This document shows, in pieces, positions 35,362 to 45,499 of a stretch of 64,000 nucleotides of DNA. The notes beneath the pieces were generated by a model. It did no database searches and was not told the DNA's origin. It saw nothing but the letters and a program-made list of their open reading frames with translations. Both the position numbers and the translations under genes were made by a program. Source of the stretch: Natronincola peptidivorans. Lineage in GTDB: Bacteria; Bacillota; Clostridia; Peptostreptococcales; Natronincolaceae. Each line of letters begins with the position of its first letter. The stretch's first letter is position 1. The stretch is taken from NCBI RefSeq assembly GCF_900111615.1, contig NZ_FOHU01000007.1, forward strand, positions 1 through 64,000, written 5' to 3'.

Positions 35362-36447
35362 TCAATCTTTAGAAAGATTTCTATAAACTTCATCTATTCT
35401 ATGAAATCCATCCTTGATAATGGTATCATCTATATTTTTTTTATCCACAGCAATTGGTTCCAGGACATAATATGGAACTTCATAGGTGCCATCATAGATA
35501 GTGTTTCTGATATTTGTTAATTCTCCTCCCTTTGCTAATTGTATAGCCATTCGTGCTGTTGCTTCAGCTAATTTTTCTATAGGCTTATACACCGTCATCA
35601 GTTGAGTACCCTCTACAATCCTTTGAGTAGCTGCTATGTCTGCATCTTGTCCTACCACAATCGTTTGTCCTGCCAGTCTGTATTGGGCTAGTGCTTGAAT
35701 AACACCATCCGCTAAGCCATCGTTTCCTGCTATAATGGCATCAATTTTTTCACCTCTCTGTAGAATCTCATCCGTTACCTGAAAAGCATACTCCTTCATC
35801 CAATTAGGTGCCCATTCCTCAGCTAGAAGATTAATACTGCCATCCTCTATTTTTTGTCCGAGTATTCTATTGTATCCTTGTTTTATTTGCCTGGTGTTGT
35901 TATCACTGGTGGCTCCATTGATGATCAAAAGATTTCCATGGGCCATCTTGCCTAATACATGTTGGGCCATCAGTTCTCCCACTCTTTCATTATCAAAGGA
36001 TATATATAAATCCACATTAGAGTTTAGCACCAATCTATCGTAGGAAATCACCTTTACTCCGTGTCTTTTTGCCAGCCCAACTGCTGCTGCTGCTTTACCA
36101 TGATCATTGGGCACAAGCACTAACACATCAATATTTTGCTCCAATAAATACCTTACCTGCTTCAATTGATCTTGATCATCATTGTTGGCATTCAGTACAA
36201 TAATATCTGCTCCTAGTTCCGTAACCTTTGCCATAAGGATATCTCTATCCTTCATCCATCGTTCTTCTTTCAATGTTCCTAGGGAAAACCCAATTTTTAT
36301 GGTTTTAATTTCATCCTCTGATATGCTCTGCTGAATATTCTTTGTCTGGGTGTTTTTTAATAGCTCTACTGTTTGAAATACTAGTACCACTGCTATGATT
36401 GCAAGAAAAATAGCTATAATAGATTTCATTTTTATTTTCCTATGCAT
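35362..36447 (-). CDS. Membrane-anchored XylF-like sugar sensor protein
   Basis: Paralogue of the transport receptor with an uncleaved N-terminal membrane anchor (MKSIIAIFLAIIAVVLVFQ) instead of a lipobox. It keeps the XylF fold: KIGFSLGTLKEERWMKDRD, DVLVLVPNDHGKAAAA, YDRLVLNSNVDLYISFDN. In Clostridium beijerinckii an analogous protein, XylFII, senses xylose outside the cell and signals through LytS/YesN to induce xylFGH; the gene order here matches. Start overlaps the response regulator stop by one base (TAATG). Confidence 0.82.
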   Translation of the reverse strand: MHRKIKMKSIIAIFLAIIAVVLVFQTVELLKNTQTKNIQQSISEDEIKTIKIGFSLGTLKEERWMKDRDILMAKVTELGADIIVLNANNDDQDQLKQVRYLLEQNIDVLVLVPNDHGKAAAAVGLAKRHGVKVISYDRLVLNSNVDLYISFDNERVGELMAQHVLGKMAHGNLLIINGATSDNNTRQIKQGYNRILGQKIEDGSINLLAEEWAPNWMKEYAFQVTDEILQRGEKIDAIIAGNDGLADGVIQALAQYRLAGQTIVVGQDADIAATQRIVEGTQLMTVYKPIEKLAEATARMAIQLAKGGELTNIRNTIYDGTYEVPYYVLEPIAVDKKNIDDTIIKDGFHRIDEVYRNLSKD

Positions 36448-38051
36448 TATATCACCCCTTGTGATAATACACTATTTCTATATTCTGTTGGAGTCATTCC
36501 TGTAACTTTTTTAAATATTTTACTGAAATAATTTGGGTCACTGTATCCCACCATAAAGCATACTTCCTTTATATTTACAGTAACATCCTTTAGGATTTCT
36601 TTGGATTTTTGTATCCTTAAATCCGTTAAATAATCCACGAAATTTTTCCCTATAGATTCTTTAAAAAATCGGCTGAAATAATGATAACTCATATTCATAT
36701 CTTCAGCTACATCATTAAGATTAATATTTTTATGCAGGTTTTTATCAATATATTTAATTGCTTTTGTAATTAGACCTTTTATCTCTTTTTCCTTTGAGTC
36801 CTCAAGATTTAAGATGGTTGTCTTTAAATAATTTGAATAGCTAAGCTTTAATTCCTCCATACTATTTATCTTTACAATTTGTAATAAGTAGTTTTCCTCT
36901 ATTATAGAACTACTATTCATTATTTGAGGAATACTTCGCTGTATCAAAATTAACAACTCTATTAACTTAGACTTTACCTTATCCACATCCATTTCATAAT
37001 GGCCTGTCATCCACCAGTAGATTTCCTCAAATACCCCTAGGGCCTCCTCCATATTACCTGTCAATATCTTATGTATTAGCATTTTTTCTTTACTAGCAGG
37101 ATAGATATCTATGGAAGAAGAAGGTAGTTGAACATCTTCATAGTGAATAACTGTGTCTTGGTTGGATATACTGACAGCTATATAAGCCTCATTTGCTGAT
37201 TGAGAAAAATAATCTATGTCATAGCTTTTACCTATACCGATTTTATAAGGAATACTAACAATTGGACGAAGTCTTTTTGCAATGCTTTTAGCATAAGTAA
37301 TTGCTGCATTTCTTATTTGGTATGCATCAGCATCTTCCTCCACTGGTATGTAAGCTACTACTCTATCTAATAATGGGGGTGCCATTAAGCAAGGACACGC
37401 ATTCTTTAACTCCATTTTAAAGGCATCATAAAACTTTTGCTTTACTAAGCTATTTTTTAAGTTATCTTCTTTTTTATCTAGTTTTATTTCCTCTAGAATT
37501 GCCATCATAACATAGCCTTTTTTTAGCTTCATACCAAAAATCTCTTCATAAAAGGTTATATCTTTTATGATATTACTGTTAAATAATTGAGAATACATAA
37601 ACTGACCCTCTACATGAGGAAGAATTTTATCTATTTTTTCCCTCAGCATCATTTCTTTTTTAATAATTTCTCTTTTATGATAAATTACTTCGTGAATATC
37701 CTGCAAGGTCTTCATTACTTTGTGCTTGTTTAGAGGCTTTAGTAGATATTCAAATACCCCTAAGTTTACTGCATCCTTTGCGTGTTGAAAATATTCATAA
37801 GCAGTAATGATGACGAATAATACATCCTTATGGGAGGCTTGGATATGTCTTATAGCATCCATGCCATTAATACCTGGCATATGGATATCCATAAAGACTA
37901 CATCTGGCTTTAGATTCAGTGTTTTTTCAATAGCCTCTCTACCGGATCTTGCTGTACCAACCACTTCTACTCCCTCTACATGCTTTTCAATGATAAATTT
38001 TAATGATTCAATCACGATATGCTCATCATCAACAATTAACAGTTTCACCAT
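36447..38051 (-). CDS. Response regulator, YesN type with AraC output
   Basis: Receiver domain (1-125; LLIVDDEHIV, phosphoacceptor Asp in VVFMDIHMPG, Lys in LLKPLNK), a long middle region (about 140-420) of unknown fold, and a C-terminal AraC-type double helix-turn-helix (about 430-530; INLNDVAEDMNMSYHYFSRFFKE, ICFMVGYSDPNYFSKIFK-like end). Partner of the adjacent LytS-type kinase, whose gene overlaps by 23 bases. Likely activates xylFGH. Confidence 0.92.
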   Translation of the reverse strand: MVKLLIVDDEHIVIESLKFIIEKHVEGVEVVGTARSGREAIEKTLNLKPDVVFMDIHMPGINGMDAIRHIQASHKDVLFVIITAYEYFQHAKDAVNLGVFEYLLKPLNKHKVMKTLQDIHEVIYHKREIIKKEMMLREKIDKILPHVEGQFMYSQLFNSNIIKDITFYEEIFGMKLKKGYVMMAILEEIKLDKKEDNLKNSLVKQKFYDAFKMELKNACPCLMAPPLLDRVVAYIPVEEDADAYQIRNAAITYAKSIAKRLRPIVSIPYKIGIGKSYDIDYFSQSANEAYIAVSISNQDTVIHYEDVQLPSSSIDIYPASKEKMLIHKILTGNMEEALGVFEEIYWWMTGHYEMDVDKVKSKLIELLILIQRSIPQIMNSSSIIEENYLLQIVKINSMEELKLSYSNYLKTTILNLEDSKEKEIKGLITKAIKYIDKNLHKNINLNDVAEDMNMSYHYFSRFFKESIGKNFVDYLTDLRIQKSKEILKDVTVNIKEVCFMVGYSDPNYFSKIFKKVTGMTPTEYRNSVLSQGVI

Positions 38052-39555
38052 TTTCTAACACCTTCCCCTCATAAGGTATCTTCAATACAACCTTGGTGCC
38101 GTTGCCTACCCTACTATCTATTTCGATGATCTCTCTTATGTCATCAATATTATAAAAAAGTCTTAACCTATCAATAACATTATGCATACCTATACCTGTA
38201 GCATGCTTGTTGGCGGTGCGTTTTTCGTCCTCTGTTAAAATGAGGGCAAACACTTTTTCTTTCTCCATACCTATACCATTATCTATTACTTCTACTAAGA
38301 TTTTATCTTGGTCAGCTTTTAGATTTAAGTATATTCTTCCCTTTCTTTCAAGATTTTCTAACCCATGGATGAAAGCGTTTTCAACAATTGGCTGTATAAT
38401 AGTACAGGGAACCTTTACTTCTAATAAATTGTTATCAATATCTGTGAAAAACTCAATTTTATCTCCAAATCGTATTTTCAGGATGTACATATAATCTTTG
38501 ACATAGTTTATTTCTTCTGCTAATGTCACTGGTTCATCCATTTTTCTTAAGTTATACCGAAAAAGCCCTGCAATTCTTTCGATGAACTCGGATGATTGGT
38601 CTGCCCCCTCCATCATAGCAAGCTGGGTAGCAGCATTTAATGTGTTAAAAAGGAAATGAGGATTAATCTGAGATTGTAAGGATTTTAATTCAGCGTCCTT
38701 TAAAAGACTCTTCATCCGAAAATTTTCCATTTCCTGCTGTTTTAATCTTGTCTCTACTTCTGCTTGCTTCTTTATCTCATCAATATAGATTTTGATACTA
38801 ACTACCATCTTATTAAAGGCTCCTGCTAATACATGAATTTCATCATTGGTTTTAATGCTGATTGGTTGGATATCAAAGTTACCTTCTGATATTTCCTCAG
38901 CTGAATCAGCAAGCTCTATGATTGGTTTAGTCAATCTATAGGTAAAGAGAATTGCAAGGAAAATATTTAACATAATGGAAAACAGAATAAGAATAGCATT
39001 CATATAACTTATAAAGGTCATATTTTTTGTAATGTTATCGTATTTATCAGAACCATGCTGCAGCTTATTATCTAAGAGATTATTGATATAAAACTTAATG
39101 TGATCACTTATTTCAATAGACCTTGTAAAATGGGCAATATATTCAGAACTGATCCTCCCTCTTTTTGCTCTAACTGCATAGTCTGTCTCTATCAAAAGGT
39201 TGTCTACCATATTCCTTATGTTTTTTAGCTTTAAATCATCAGTATCATAGGAGGGATCCCTGTTAATATCCTCAATCTTTTCTTCGAGACTGTTATATAT
39301 GGTGTAATAATTTAGCAGGGCATCGGAGGATTTGGTGGTTAAGTATTGTTCTACCTCTGTCATTAACAGCTGAACATCGTTATTTAGATCATTTAGATAA
39401 ATATAATCAGTAATAATTGTCTTAAGTCCCGTCAAGACTATCCTGGCATTGTAGTAGGAAAACACACTAGTAATCCCTAATATCAATGTGGTTATTAGGA
39501 AATATATAATTAACTTTTTTCTTATCCCTGTAAAACGAAAAATACCTTTATCCAT
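38029..39555 (-). CDS. Sensor histidine kinase, LytS/YesM type
   Basis: Membrane kinase with N-terminal segment (about 13-33), an extracellular helical region (about 34-180), a second membrane segment (about 185-208), HAMP (about 210-262), a coiled linker, His_kinase domain with QSQINPHFLFNTLNAA (the phosphorylated His) and an ATPase domain with DNGIGM and GIGMHNVIDRL. Fits the three-component scheme in which a substrate-binding protein reports sugar to the kinase. Confidence 0.92.
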   Translation of the reverse strand: MDKGIFRFTGIRKKLIIYFLITTLILGITSVFSYYNARIVLTGLKTIITDYIYLNDLNNDVQLLMTEVEQYLTTKSSDALLNYYTIYNSLEEKIEDINRDPSYDTDDLKLKNIRNMVDNLLIETDYAVRAKRGRISSEYIAHFTRSIEISDHIKFYINNLLDNKLQHGSDKYDNITKNMTFISYMNAILILFSIMLNIFLAILFTYRLTKPIIELADSAEEISEGNFDIQPISIKTNDEIHVLAGAFNKMVVSIKIYIDEIKKQAEVETRLKQQEMENFRMKSLLKDAELKSLQSQINPHFLFNTLNAATQLAMMEGADQSSEFIERIAGLFRYNLRKMDEPVTLAEEINYVKDYMYILKIRFGDKIEFFTDIDNNLLEVKVPCTIIQPIVENAFIHGLENLERKGRIYLNLKADQDKILVEVIDNGIGMEKEKVFALILTEDEKRTANKHATGIGMHNVIDRLRLFYNIDDIREIIEIDSRVGNGTKVVLKIPYEGKVLENGETVNC

Positions 39556-39566
39556 TTTTTCACCAT

Positions 39567-40574
39567 CTATTCAAAAGTATCAATGATTTCTTCATATTCG
39601 TGAAGATTGCTTTGAGTAACGACTCTTACTCCTGTATCTATAAAGGTAGAGACATTGGTCTTTTCCTTGATATCTATAAGTGCCTTCAAGCTTTCGTAAC
39701 CCATTTTATAAGGATCACTCATAACTGTCCCATAAATGATATTCATTTTAATATATCTTAAAATGTTTTCCATATCACCATAGCCAATAATTGAGATCTC
39801 TCCTACCTTATTATGATCCACGATAACTTGAGAAGCCCCTAAGGTATCAACATAATTAGTTGTCAGAATAGCATCCACTTCTGGTTGATTATTTATGATT
39901 GATTGTGTTATTTCTTCGGCACTTATTGTCCCAAGCTCTGAGGTATATATCTCTACCACCTTCATATTTGGATAGTCTTTAATATGACTTAAAAACCCAT
40001 TGATTTTTAAGTTTTGGCTAGAGGTATCTAGCTCATAATCACTGCTTACGATAATAGCTATTTTAGCTTCTCCACCAGTAGCCTTTATCATTAGCTGCGC
40101 TGCTTCCCTGCCCAGTATAAAACTATTGGTCCCTACAAAAGCATTTCGATTACTGGTTTTACTGTCATTTTCAATAGTGACAAGGGGAATTCCCTTTTCA
40201 TAGGCTTTATTGATCAATTCAACAACCCCGCTGCCATTTGAAACATGGGTAATAATACCATCCACATTAGAAGTAATAGCGATGTCTAGATATTTTAGCT
40301 CCTCCTCAGGATTATTAAATCGAGGTGCATTAAACTCTACCACTACATTGTAGTCCTCAGCTGCAGCTTCTATCCCCTGTCTAATTTGCTTCCACAATGG
40401 GTCCACTGAGTTTTGTCCAATAAAGTAGAAATGATATCTCGGCACCATTGAAATAGTACCCTGTTCTCTTTGGGATAGTTTATATAAAATTGCACCATTA
40501 ATGATGATGATGATGAGTAAAATAAAAATAATATTTCTATTAATAAAATCAAAAACCACTTTTATTTTTTTCAT
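39567..40574 (-). CDS. Membrane-anchored RbsB-like periplasmic binding protein
   Basis: First gene of the sensory operon. An N-terminal membrane anchor (about 13-30) precedes a Peripla_BP_4 fold (FYFIGQNSVDPLWKQI, DGIITHVSNGSG, VEIIGYGDME-like IIGYGDMENI). It is more like ribose/galactose receptors than XylF and so differs from the second binding protein at the other end of the operon. It may be a second input to the same kinase. GGAGG lies 12 bases before the ATG, which is long. Confidence 0.8.
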   Translation of the reverse strand: MKKIKVVFDFINRNIIFILLIIIIINGAILYKLSQREQGTISMVPRYHFYFIGQNSVDPLWKQIRQGIEAAAEDYNVVVEFNAPRFNNPEEELKYLDIAITSNVDGIITHVSNGSGVVELINKAYEKGIPLVTIENDSKTSNRNAFVGTNSFILGREAAQLMIKATGGEAKIAIIVSSDYELDTSSQNLKINGFLSHIKDYPNMKVVEIYTSELGTISAEEITQSIINNQPEVDAILTTNYVDTLGASQVIVDHNKVGEISIIGYGDMENILRYIKMNIIYGTVMSDPYKMGYESLKALIDIKEKTNVSTFIDTGVRVVTQSNLHEYEEIIDTFE

Positions 40575-40675
40575 ATCTAAGGATTGCCTCCATTAAATTT
40601 TATCTAAATGTAATTATAATAGTTCGACAAATATAGTGTTATTCCTGTTAAAAGCATCTGCAAAACATTTCTTTA
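40575..40675. other. Upstream region of the sensory operon
   Basis: AT-rich 100 bases between the sensory operon start and the long hairpin after the dehydrogenase gene; with the following 300 bases it makes a 395-bp gap in which I see only that hairpin and no gene. Confidence 0.4.
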
Positions 40676-40743
40676 CTAAAAAAAAGAAACCGTCCTTTCA
40701 CTAGTTTAGTCATTGATTTATTTAAGCAACTAGGATAGACGGT
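40676..40743 (-). terminator. Long two-part hairpin terminator
   Basis: On the minus strand ACCGTC pairs with GACGGT and CTAGTT with AACTAG, enclosing a loop of about 20 bases, followed by TTCTTTTTTT. It is some 230 bases past the dehydrogenase stop and probably ends that operon. Confidence 0.55.
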
Positions 40744-40969
40744 CTATCATTTGTAGTGTGGATTACGGTAATAATCTCCTCTACTTGATTATGCTATTCA
40801 TATTGAGTCTATGAATGATATTTCATTTTATCTCTTAACTTCATTTATACTGGAGGTAAGCCTCCTATTCCTCTATACTTTTTTGTATTTTAATGCTATT
40901 TTTTATCAGCATTCATACCACTTTGTTGGTTATAGTAATAATTTGTTGTGAAAAATTACAGATGATTCA

Positions 40970-42031
40970 TTAAAGGAAGGGTATTGTACGCTTCTCTTTG
41001 TTGCTTTTTAATGCAAGCTCAATAATTTTTATTGTATCTCTTGCTTCCTGAGGCTTTACCTGTAATACTTCTTCTCCAATAATAGCTTTATATACATTCC
41101 TGTACAACTCTCTATAATCGCCTTTATTACTTTCTACCTTTCCTCTAAAATGACTGTCTGATACTTCTGTATTAAGGATGCCCCATATTTCCTCTGATTC
41201 TGTTCCCCATAGTTCATTATTATAAGGGAGTTCTCCTGCTTTTAATGCTTCCTCCTGTGGGTCCATCCCATACTTTACAAAGGAACCTTTGTCACCCAAT
41301 ACAATAAAGTGTGGTAATGCTTCTCTTACCAACATGCCTGCTCTAAGAACGGCCTTGTGTTTTTCATAATGCAATATAACGTGAAAGAAGTCCTCCACTT
41401 TTGCTTCCTCTCTTTGAATCCCTACATGAGCTGTTATTTCTTTAGGAATCCCGAATAAACACAATGCTTGATCAATCAAATGACTTCCCAAGTTATAAAG
41501 TATACCTGCCCCTGGCAAGCTTTCTTCTTTCCAATCATCTTTGTTTACTACATTTCTAAATCTGTCGAAATGGGCTTCATATTCTACAATATTTCCCAAG
41601 AAATTATTTTCAATTATTTTTTTAACCGTTAAAAAATCACTATCCCATCTTCTGTTTTGATTTACTGTAAGAATTTTATTCTGTTTTTCTGCCAGCTCTA
41701 TCAATTCCTCTGCCTCTTTGGATGTATTTGTAAAGGGTTTTTCTACTACTACATGCTTATTAGCCAGCAAAGCCTTTTTTGCAAATTCTGTATGGGTAAT
41801 ATTAGGAGTAGCAATCACCACAAGTTCCAGCTCTTCGTCCTGCAAAAGACTGTCGATATCAGAAACAGTCTCCACACTAGGATATATTTTTTTGATATCT
41901 TCTATGGTTTCCTGTTTCCTTGCAACAATTTTTGTTAAGGATAGCCCTTCAATTCCTTGTATAATAGGTGCATGAAAAACCTTTCCTCCTTGGCCAAAAC
42001 CAACAATTCCTACATTAATTTTTCTTTTCAT
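40970..42031 (-). CDS. Gfo/Idh/MocA family oxidoreductase
   Basis: NAD(P)-dependent dehydrogenase acting on a sugar or cyclitol. N-terminal Rossmann fold with VGIVGFGQGGKVFHAP and the VVEKPFTN motif whose lysine is catalytic; C-terminal GFO_IDH_MocA_C domain with GILYNLGSHLIDQAL. GGGGG precedes the ATG. It follows a ROK kinase by 24 bases in the same direction. Close to YrbE/YvaA-type scyllo-inositol or hexose dehydrogenases in pattern; substrate not determinable. Confidence 0.88.
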   Translation of the reverse strand: MKRKINVGIVGFGQGGKVFHAPIIQGIEGLSLTKIVARKQETIEDIKKIYPSVETVSDIDSLLQDEELELVVIATPNITHTEFAKKALLANKHVVVEKPFTNTSKEAEELIELAEKQNKILTVNQNRRWDSDFLTVKKIIENNFLGNIVEYEAHFDRFRNVVNKDDWKEESLPGAGILYNLGSHLIDQALCLFGIPKEITAHVGIQREEAKVEDFFHVILHYEKHKAVLRAGMLVREALPHFIVLGDKGSFVKYGMDPQEEALKAGELPYNNELWGTESEEIWGILNTEVSDSHFRGKVESNKGDYRELYRNVYKAIIGEEVLQVKPQEARDTIKIIELALKSNKEKRTIPFL

Positions 42032-42055
42032 AGCTTACCCCCTACTCGCCTATGT

Positions 42056-43012
42056 TTATCTAATAAGCTGGAGCTTAGCATACATAGCACTACCAATAAT
42101 ACCAGCATCATTTTTAAACTGGGCCAATTTGATTTCTGTAATATTCATGCTTTTTACATAGATATATTTTTTAACTTCTTCCTTTAAATCCTCTAGGAAA
42201 ACATCCCCTGATTCAGAGATGCCACCTCCTATGGCAATAACATCAGGATCAAAGATATTAATAAAATTTCCTATGCCGATAGCTAAATAATGTATCATTC
42301 TATTTACAGTTTTTATTGCAATACTATCTCCTTCTCGTGCGCAGTCAAAAATAATACGTGCATTGATAGCTTCTAAGTCCCCTTCTACTCGATGATAAAT
42401 CATGCTTTCTTTATTATCCTGCAACAGGCTTTTACAATGTTTTATAAGGGCAGTTGCTGAAACAAAGGTCTCTAGGCATCCATTGCTTCCACAGGTGCAA
42501 TCATAAAAATTGTCTCCTACAATTACATGCCCCACTTCTGTACCAATACCATGACTACCAGAGAATACTTGATTGTTTATTATGATCCCACCCCCTAGGC
42601 CAGTTCCTAGGGTAAAAAAAATAGAGTTTTTTGTACCAGCTGTGGCCCCATTGGTATATTCTGCTACAGCAGCAACTGTTGCATCATTTTCTACGTATAC
42701 CTTCATACCAGTTACTTCTTGTAGCTTTTCTCCAAACGGTACATTCTTCCAAAAGAGATTTGTTGCAAAATAAATAAATCCTTCTTCATTTGCTACTCCC
42801 GGCACCCCAACCCCAACTGCCTTAATGTCTTCTTTTTTTACTTCTGTTGTCTCCATCAGATTATGTATTAACTCTATTATTTTATTTGTTACCCCTTCAT
42901 AACCCTTTTCTACAGGCGTTGCCCCACTATTTTTTTTGATAATACTTCCTGATTCTGTCACTAGTCCTACCTTTATGGAGGTTCCACCTAAATCCACACC
43001 GATATAGTACAA
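42056..43012 (-). CDS. ROK family sugar kinase (glucokinase-like)
   Basis: Phosphorylates a hexose with ATP in the cytoplasm. Phosphate-binding GVDLGGTSIKVGL at the N-terminus, catalytic Asp in VENDATVAAVAEY, and the ROK signature GTGLGGGII...GSHGIGTEVGH with the zinc motif CTCGSNGCLE. No DNA-binding domain is present, so it is an enzyme rather than a repressor. The start is TTG, preceded by AGAGGTG. First of a two-gene unit with the dehydrogenase. Confidence 0.9.
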   Translation of the reverse strand: MYYIGVDLGGTSIKVGLVTESGSIIKKNSGATPVEKGYEGVTNKIIELIHNLMETTEVKKEDIKAVGVGVPGVANEEGFIYFATNLFWKNVPFGEKLQEVTGMKVYVENDATVAAVAEYTNGATAGTKNSIFFTLGTGLGGGIIINNQVFSGSHGIGTEVGHVIVGDNFYDCTCGSNGCLETFVSATALIKHCKSLLQDNKESMIYHRVEGDLEAINARIIFDCAREGDSIAIKTVNRMIHYLAIGIGNFINIFDPDVIAIGGGISESGDVFLEDLKEEVKKYIYVKSMNITEIKLAQFKNDAGIIGSAMYAKLQLIR

Positions 43013-43348
43013 TATAAGACACCTCTTTCACTGTTTTCATCGTAATCAATTTGTATTTTAGTATAGTATTTCTTTATATTCTTAAAAACTCCTTCAAAAT
43101 TATTGAATTGTCAAAATAAAATAAGCCTTAACAATATCCAGAAGAGATACTCCCTATCCTTGATGGTATTCTTAACTAAAATTATAGTAATTTTCAGCTG
43201 TAGCTGTTGAAATTTTTTACCAGTCATCTCCTGAACCTTTACTTTTATAAGTACAACTGCCTTTATCATAGCTTCTAGATATTGAAAATTTACCTTTACC
43301 TACCTTTTCGTTGTAATAACTGTTTTATTAACTATATTTAGATATAGT
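43013..43348. other. Intergenic region with a coding-like fragment
   Basis: On the minus strand a 35-codon frame (43217-43324) without a start codon reads as a hydrophilic Ser/Gly/Lys-rich protein end (SISRSYDKGSCTYKSKGSGD). It may be the last trace of a lost gene. Nothing else is recognised. Confidence 0.35.
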
Positions 43349-43384
43349 AAAAGCTAGACCAAAATAACTTCTGATCTAGCTTTT
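43349..43384 (-). terminator. Terminator of the polyamine operon
   Basis: AAAAGCTAGA/TCTAGCTTTT stem, 16-base loop, just after the speE stop. Confidence 0.85.
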
Positions 43385-43401
43385 CTTATGGGTTCAACTT
43401 G

Positions 43402-44238
43402 CTATTTATTAGATTCTAATACTTCCTTTATGAAATTTGGTAATGCAAAGCAAGCTTTAAATATATCATGGTTGTAATATTTAGTCTGTAGATCTTGTTT
43501 TTCAGCATCCATTCTATCATAAGGATCATACTTCTTGGATCCCATTGTATAGCCCCAAAGAAACCCTGGATAGGTAGGCGTAGTAGCAGTATATACTTTA
43601 GTAATAGGATATAACTTACTTATAGTATCGTATACTTTTTTGATTAGGTTTTGATGCAGAAATAGTGATTCACTTTGACATACAAATATACCATCTTCCT
43701 TCAATGCGTTATATACATTATGATAGAAATCCTTACCAAATAACTCTACAGCAGGACCTATTGGATCTGAGGAATCTATAATAATGACATCATATGTATT
43801 TGGATTATCTTTTATGAATTGAACACCATCCTTGGTGATTACATTTACTTTTGGATGATCATAAGAAACACTGGTTTCTGGCAAATACTCTCTGCAGGCC
43901 TCTATTACCTTCTCATCAATTTCACACATATCTACCTGTTTTACGCTTTCATGCTTTGCAGCTTCTCTAGCAGCACCACCATCGCCGCCACCAATAATAA
44001 GTACTTTTTCAGGAGCAGGATGGGTAAATAATGGTACATGGGTGATCATTTCGTTATATACAAATTCATCCTTAACGGTTACTTGGATAATATTGTCTAA
44101 TACTAATGCTCTTCCCATCTCTTGTAGTTCAACGATGGCTACCTGTTGGAAATCTGATTTCTGTTGATATAAAACTTTATCTACTGTCCAGTTTAAAGAA
44201 AATCCTGAAGAGTGATGCTCGTTTAAAATGATTGGCAA
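43402..44238 (-). CDS. speE: Spermidine synthase
   Basis: Transfers an aminopropyl group from decarboxylated SAM to putrescine. The SAM-fold motif is VLIIGGGDGGAAREA, the substrate loop and catalytic Asp are in DSSDPIGPAVELF. The frame opens ten codons earlier with an ATG, but AAAGGAGG inside that extension places the start at a TTG that gives the family's normal N-terminus (MPIILNEHHSSGFSL). Follows agmatinase by about 130 bases in the same direction. No speD is seen here, so the aminopropyl donor enzyme is encoded elsewhere. Confidence 0.92.
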   Translation of the reverse strand: MPIILNEHHSSGFSLNWTVDKVLYQQKSDFQQVAIVELQEMGRALVLDNIIQVTVKDEFVYNEMITHVPLFTHPAPEKVLIIGGGDGGAAREAAKHESVKQVDMCEIDEKVIEACREYLPETSVSYDHPKVNVITKDGVQFIKDNPNTYDVIIIDSSDPIGPAVELFGKDFYHNVYNALKEDGIFVCQSESLFLHQNLIKKVYDTISKLYPITKVYTATTPTYPGFLWGYTMGSKKYDPYDRMDAEKQDLQTKYYNHDIFKACFALPNFIKEVLESNK

Positions 44239-44366
44239 TTTTCTTCCTCCTTTAATACTTTTTTCCATTGTTATTTAAAAACAGGTAAATTATATCATAT
44301 CTATTTCAGTATGTATATAATATGCTACTTGTTTTTCAAAATATTCTTCTTATTTCTTTAAAGCAT

Positions 44367-45281
44367 CTACAAAATTCTTACATATTCATTTTTCTTTACA
44401 TATACTGCACCCAAAACTTCATATATGGTTTTTAGTGCTGCCCAACTAGTAATATCAGAGGAATCTAGAGGAGGAGCAACCTCTACAATGTCCATTGCCT
44501 CCACCGGAAGTGATAAAATCATGTCCCTTACCAGCTCTATCAGTTCTCTAGTACTAAGTCCTCCGGCCTCTGGAGTACCCGTTCCAGGGGCAAAGGCTGG
44601 ATCTAATACATCTATATCTAAAGTAATATAGATTTTCGTATAATCTTTATACTTTTCTTTAACAGTATTAATTACATAATCTATACCTTTTTTGTATACC
44701 TCCCTTGCACCTATAATCGTGATTTCTGGATGTTTTTCAAAGAACTTTACCTCTTCCTCCATGTAGGACCTTAGACCAATAAAAGTTAATCCCTCTGGCT
44801 GTATAGCATCTAATTCCAAAGCCCTTCTCTGGGTACAGGCATGGGACCATGGATGTCCATCATAGGTATCAATAATATCAGGATGAGAGTCAAAATGTAT
44901 AATTCCTATTTTTTCACCTTTATTTACTTTTGCAAAAGCTGTTTCTAGTGGTATAGTGACAGCATGATCTCCCCCTATGAAGATGCAGAATTTTCCACTT
45001 TTTATAAGATTGGCAGCCTTTTCTTCTACTTCCTTAAAGTATTCTTGCCAGTCTAAGGTGATTTCAACATTGTCATCATCATATACTTTAAGATCTTTTA
45101 GTATCAATGCTTCTTCTGTAACTGGTGGTAAGATTCGAGACAATTCTCTAATTTTATCAGGTGCTTCCGCTGCACCCTTTCTATTGCTTACTGCACTGTC
45201 AAAGGGTATTCCTAAAATAACGACATCAGCTTTGCTAAAATCATCTGTATATAGCTCTCCCCAAGGTAAACGATACTTCAT
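44367..45281 (-). CDS. speB: Agmatinase
   Basis: Mn2+ ureohydrolase that turns agmatine into putrescine and urea. The binuclear metal motifs are GGDHAVTIPL, HFDSHPDIID, and DIDVLDPAFAPGTGTPEAGG. The 304-residue length is normal. GAAGGAGGG precedes the ATG. Placed before speE, it feeds putrescine to spermidine synthesis; it implies an arginine decarboxylase elsewhere. Confidence 0.93.
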   Translation of the reverse strand: MKYRLPWGELYTDDFSKADVVILGIPFDSAVSNRKGAAEAPDKIRELSRILPPVTEEALILKDLKVYDDDNVEITLDWQEYFKEVEEKAANLIKSGKFCIFIGGDHAVTIPLETAFAKVNKGEKIGIIHFDSHPDIIDTYDGHPWSHACTQRRALELDAIQPEGLTFIGLRSYMEEEVKFFEKHPEITIIGAREVYKKGIDYVINTVKEKYKDYTKIYITLDIDVLDPAFAPGTGTPEAGGLSTRELIELVRDMILSLPVEAMDIVEVAPPLDSSDITSWAALKTIYEVLGAVYVKKNEYVRIL

Positions 45282-45499
45282 TTTTTTCCCTCCTTCTACT
45301 CATTACTGACTAGTATACCCTGTTTATTGCATATAAAATGCTTTGCCACCTTTTCATTTTAAAGAAGAGGTGGCAAATTCTTTCTCTCATATATTACTAA
45401 GATTATTGTTTAAGCCAGTGACAGTTTATGACTAAATAAAGAAACTTATGCTTCACTTCATCAGGAATAAAAATACCTTTAGTCTTAAGCCTCATTTTA

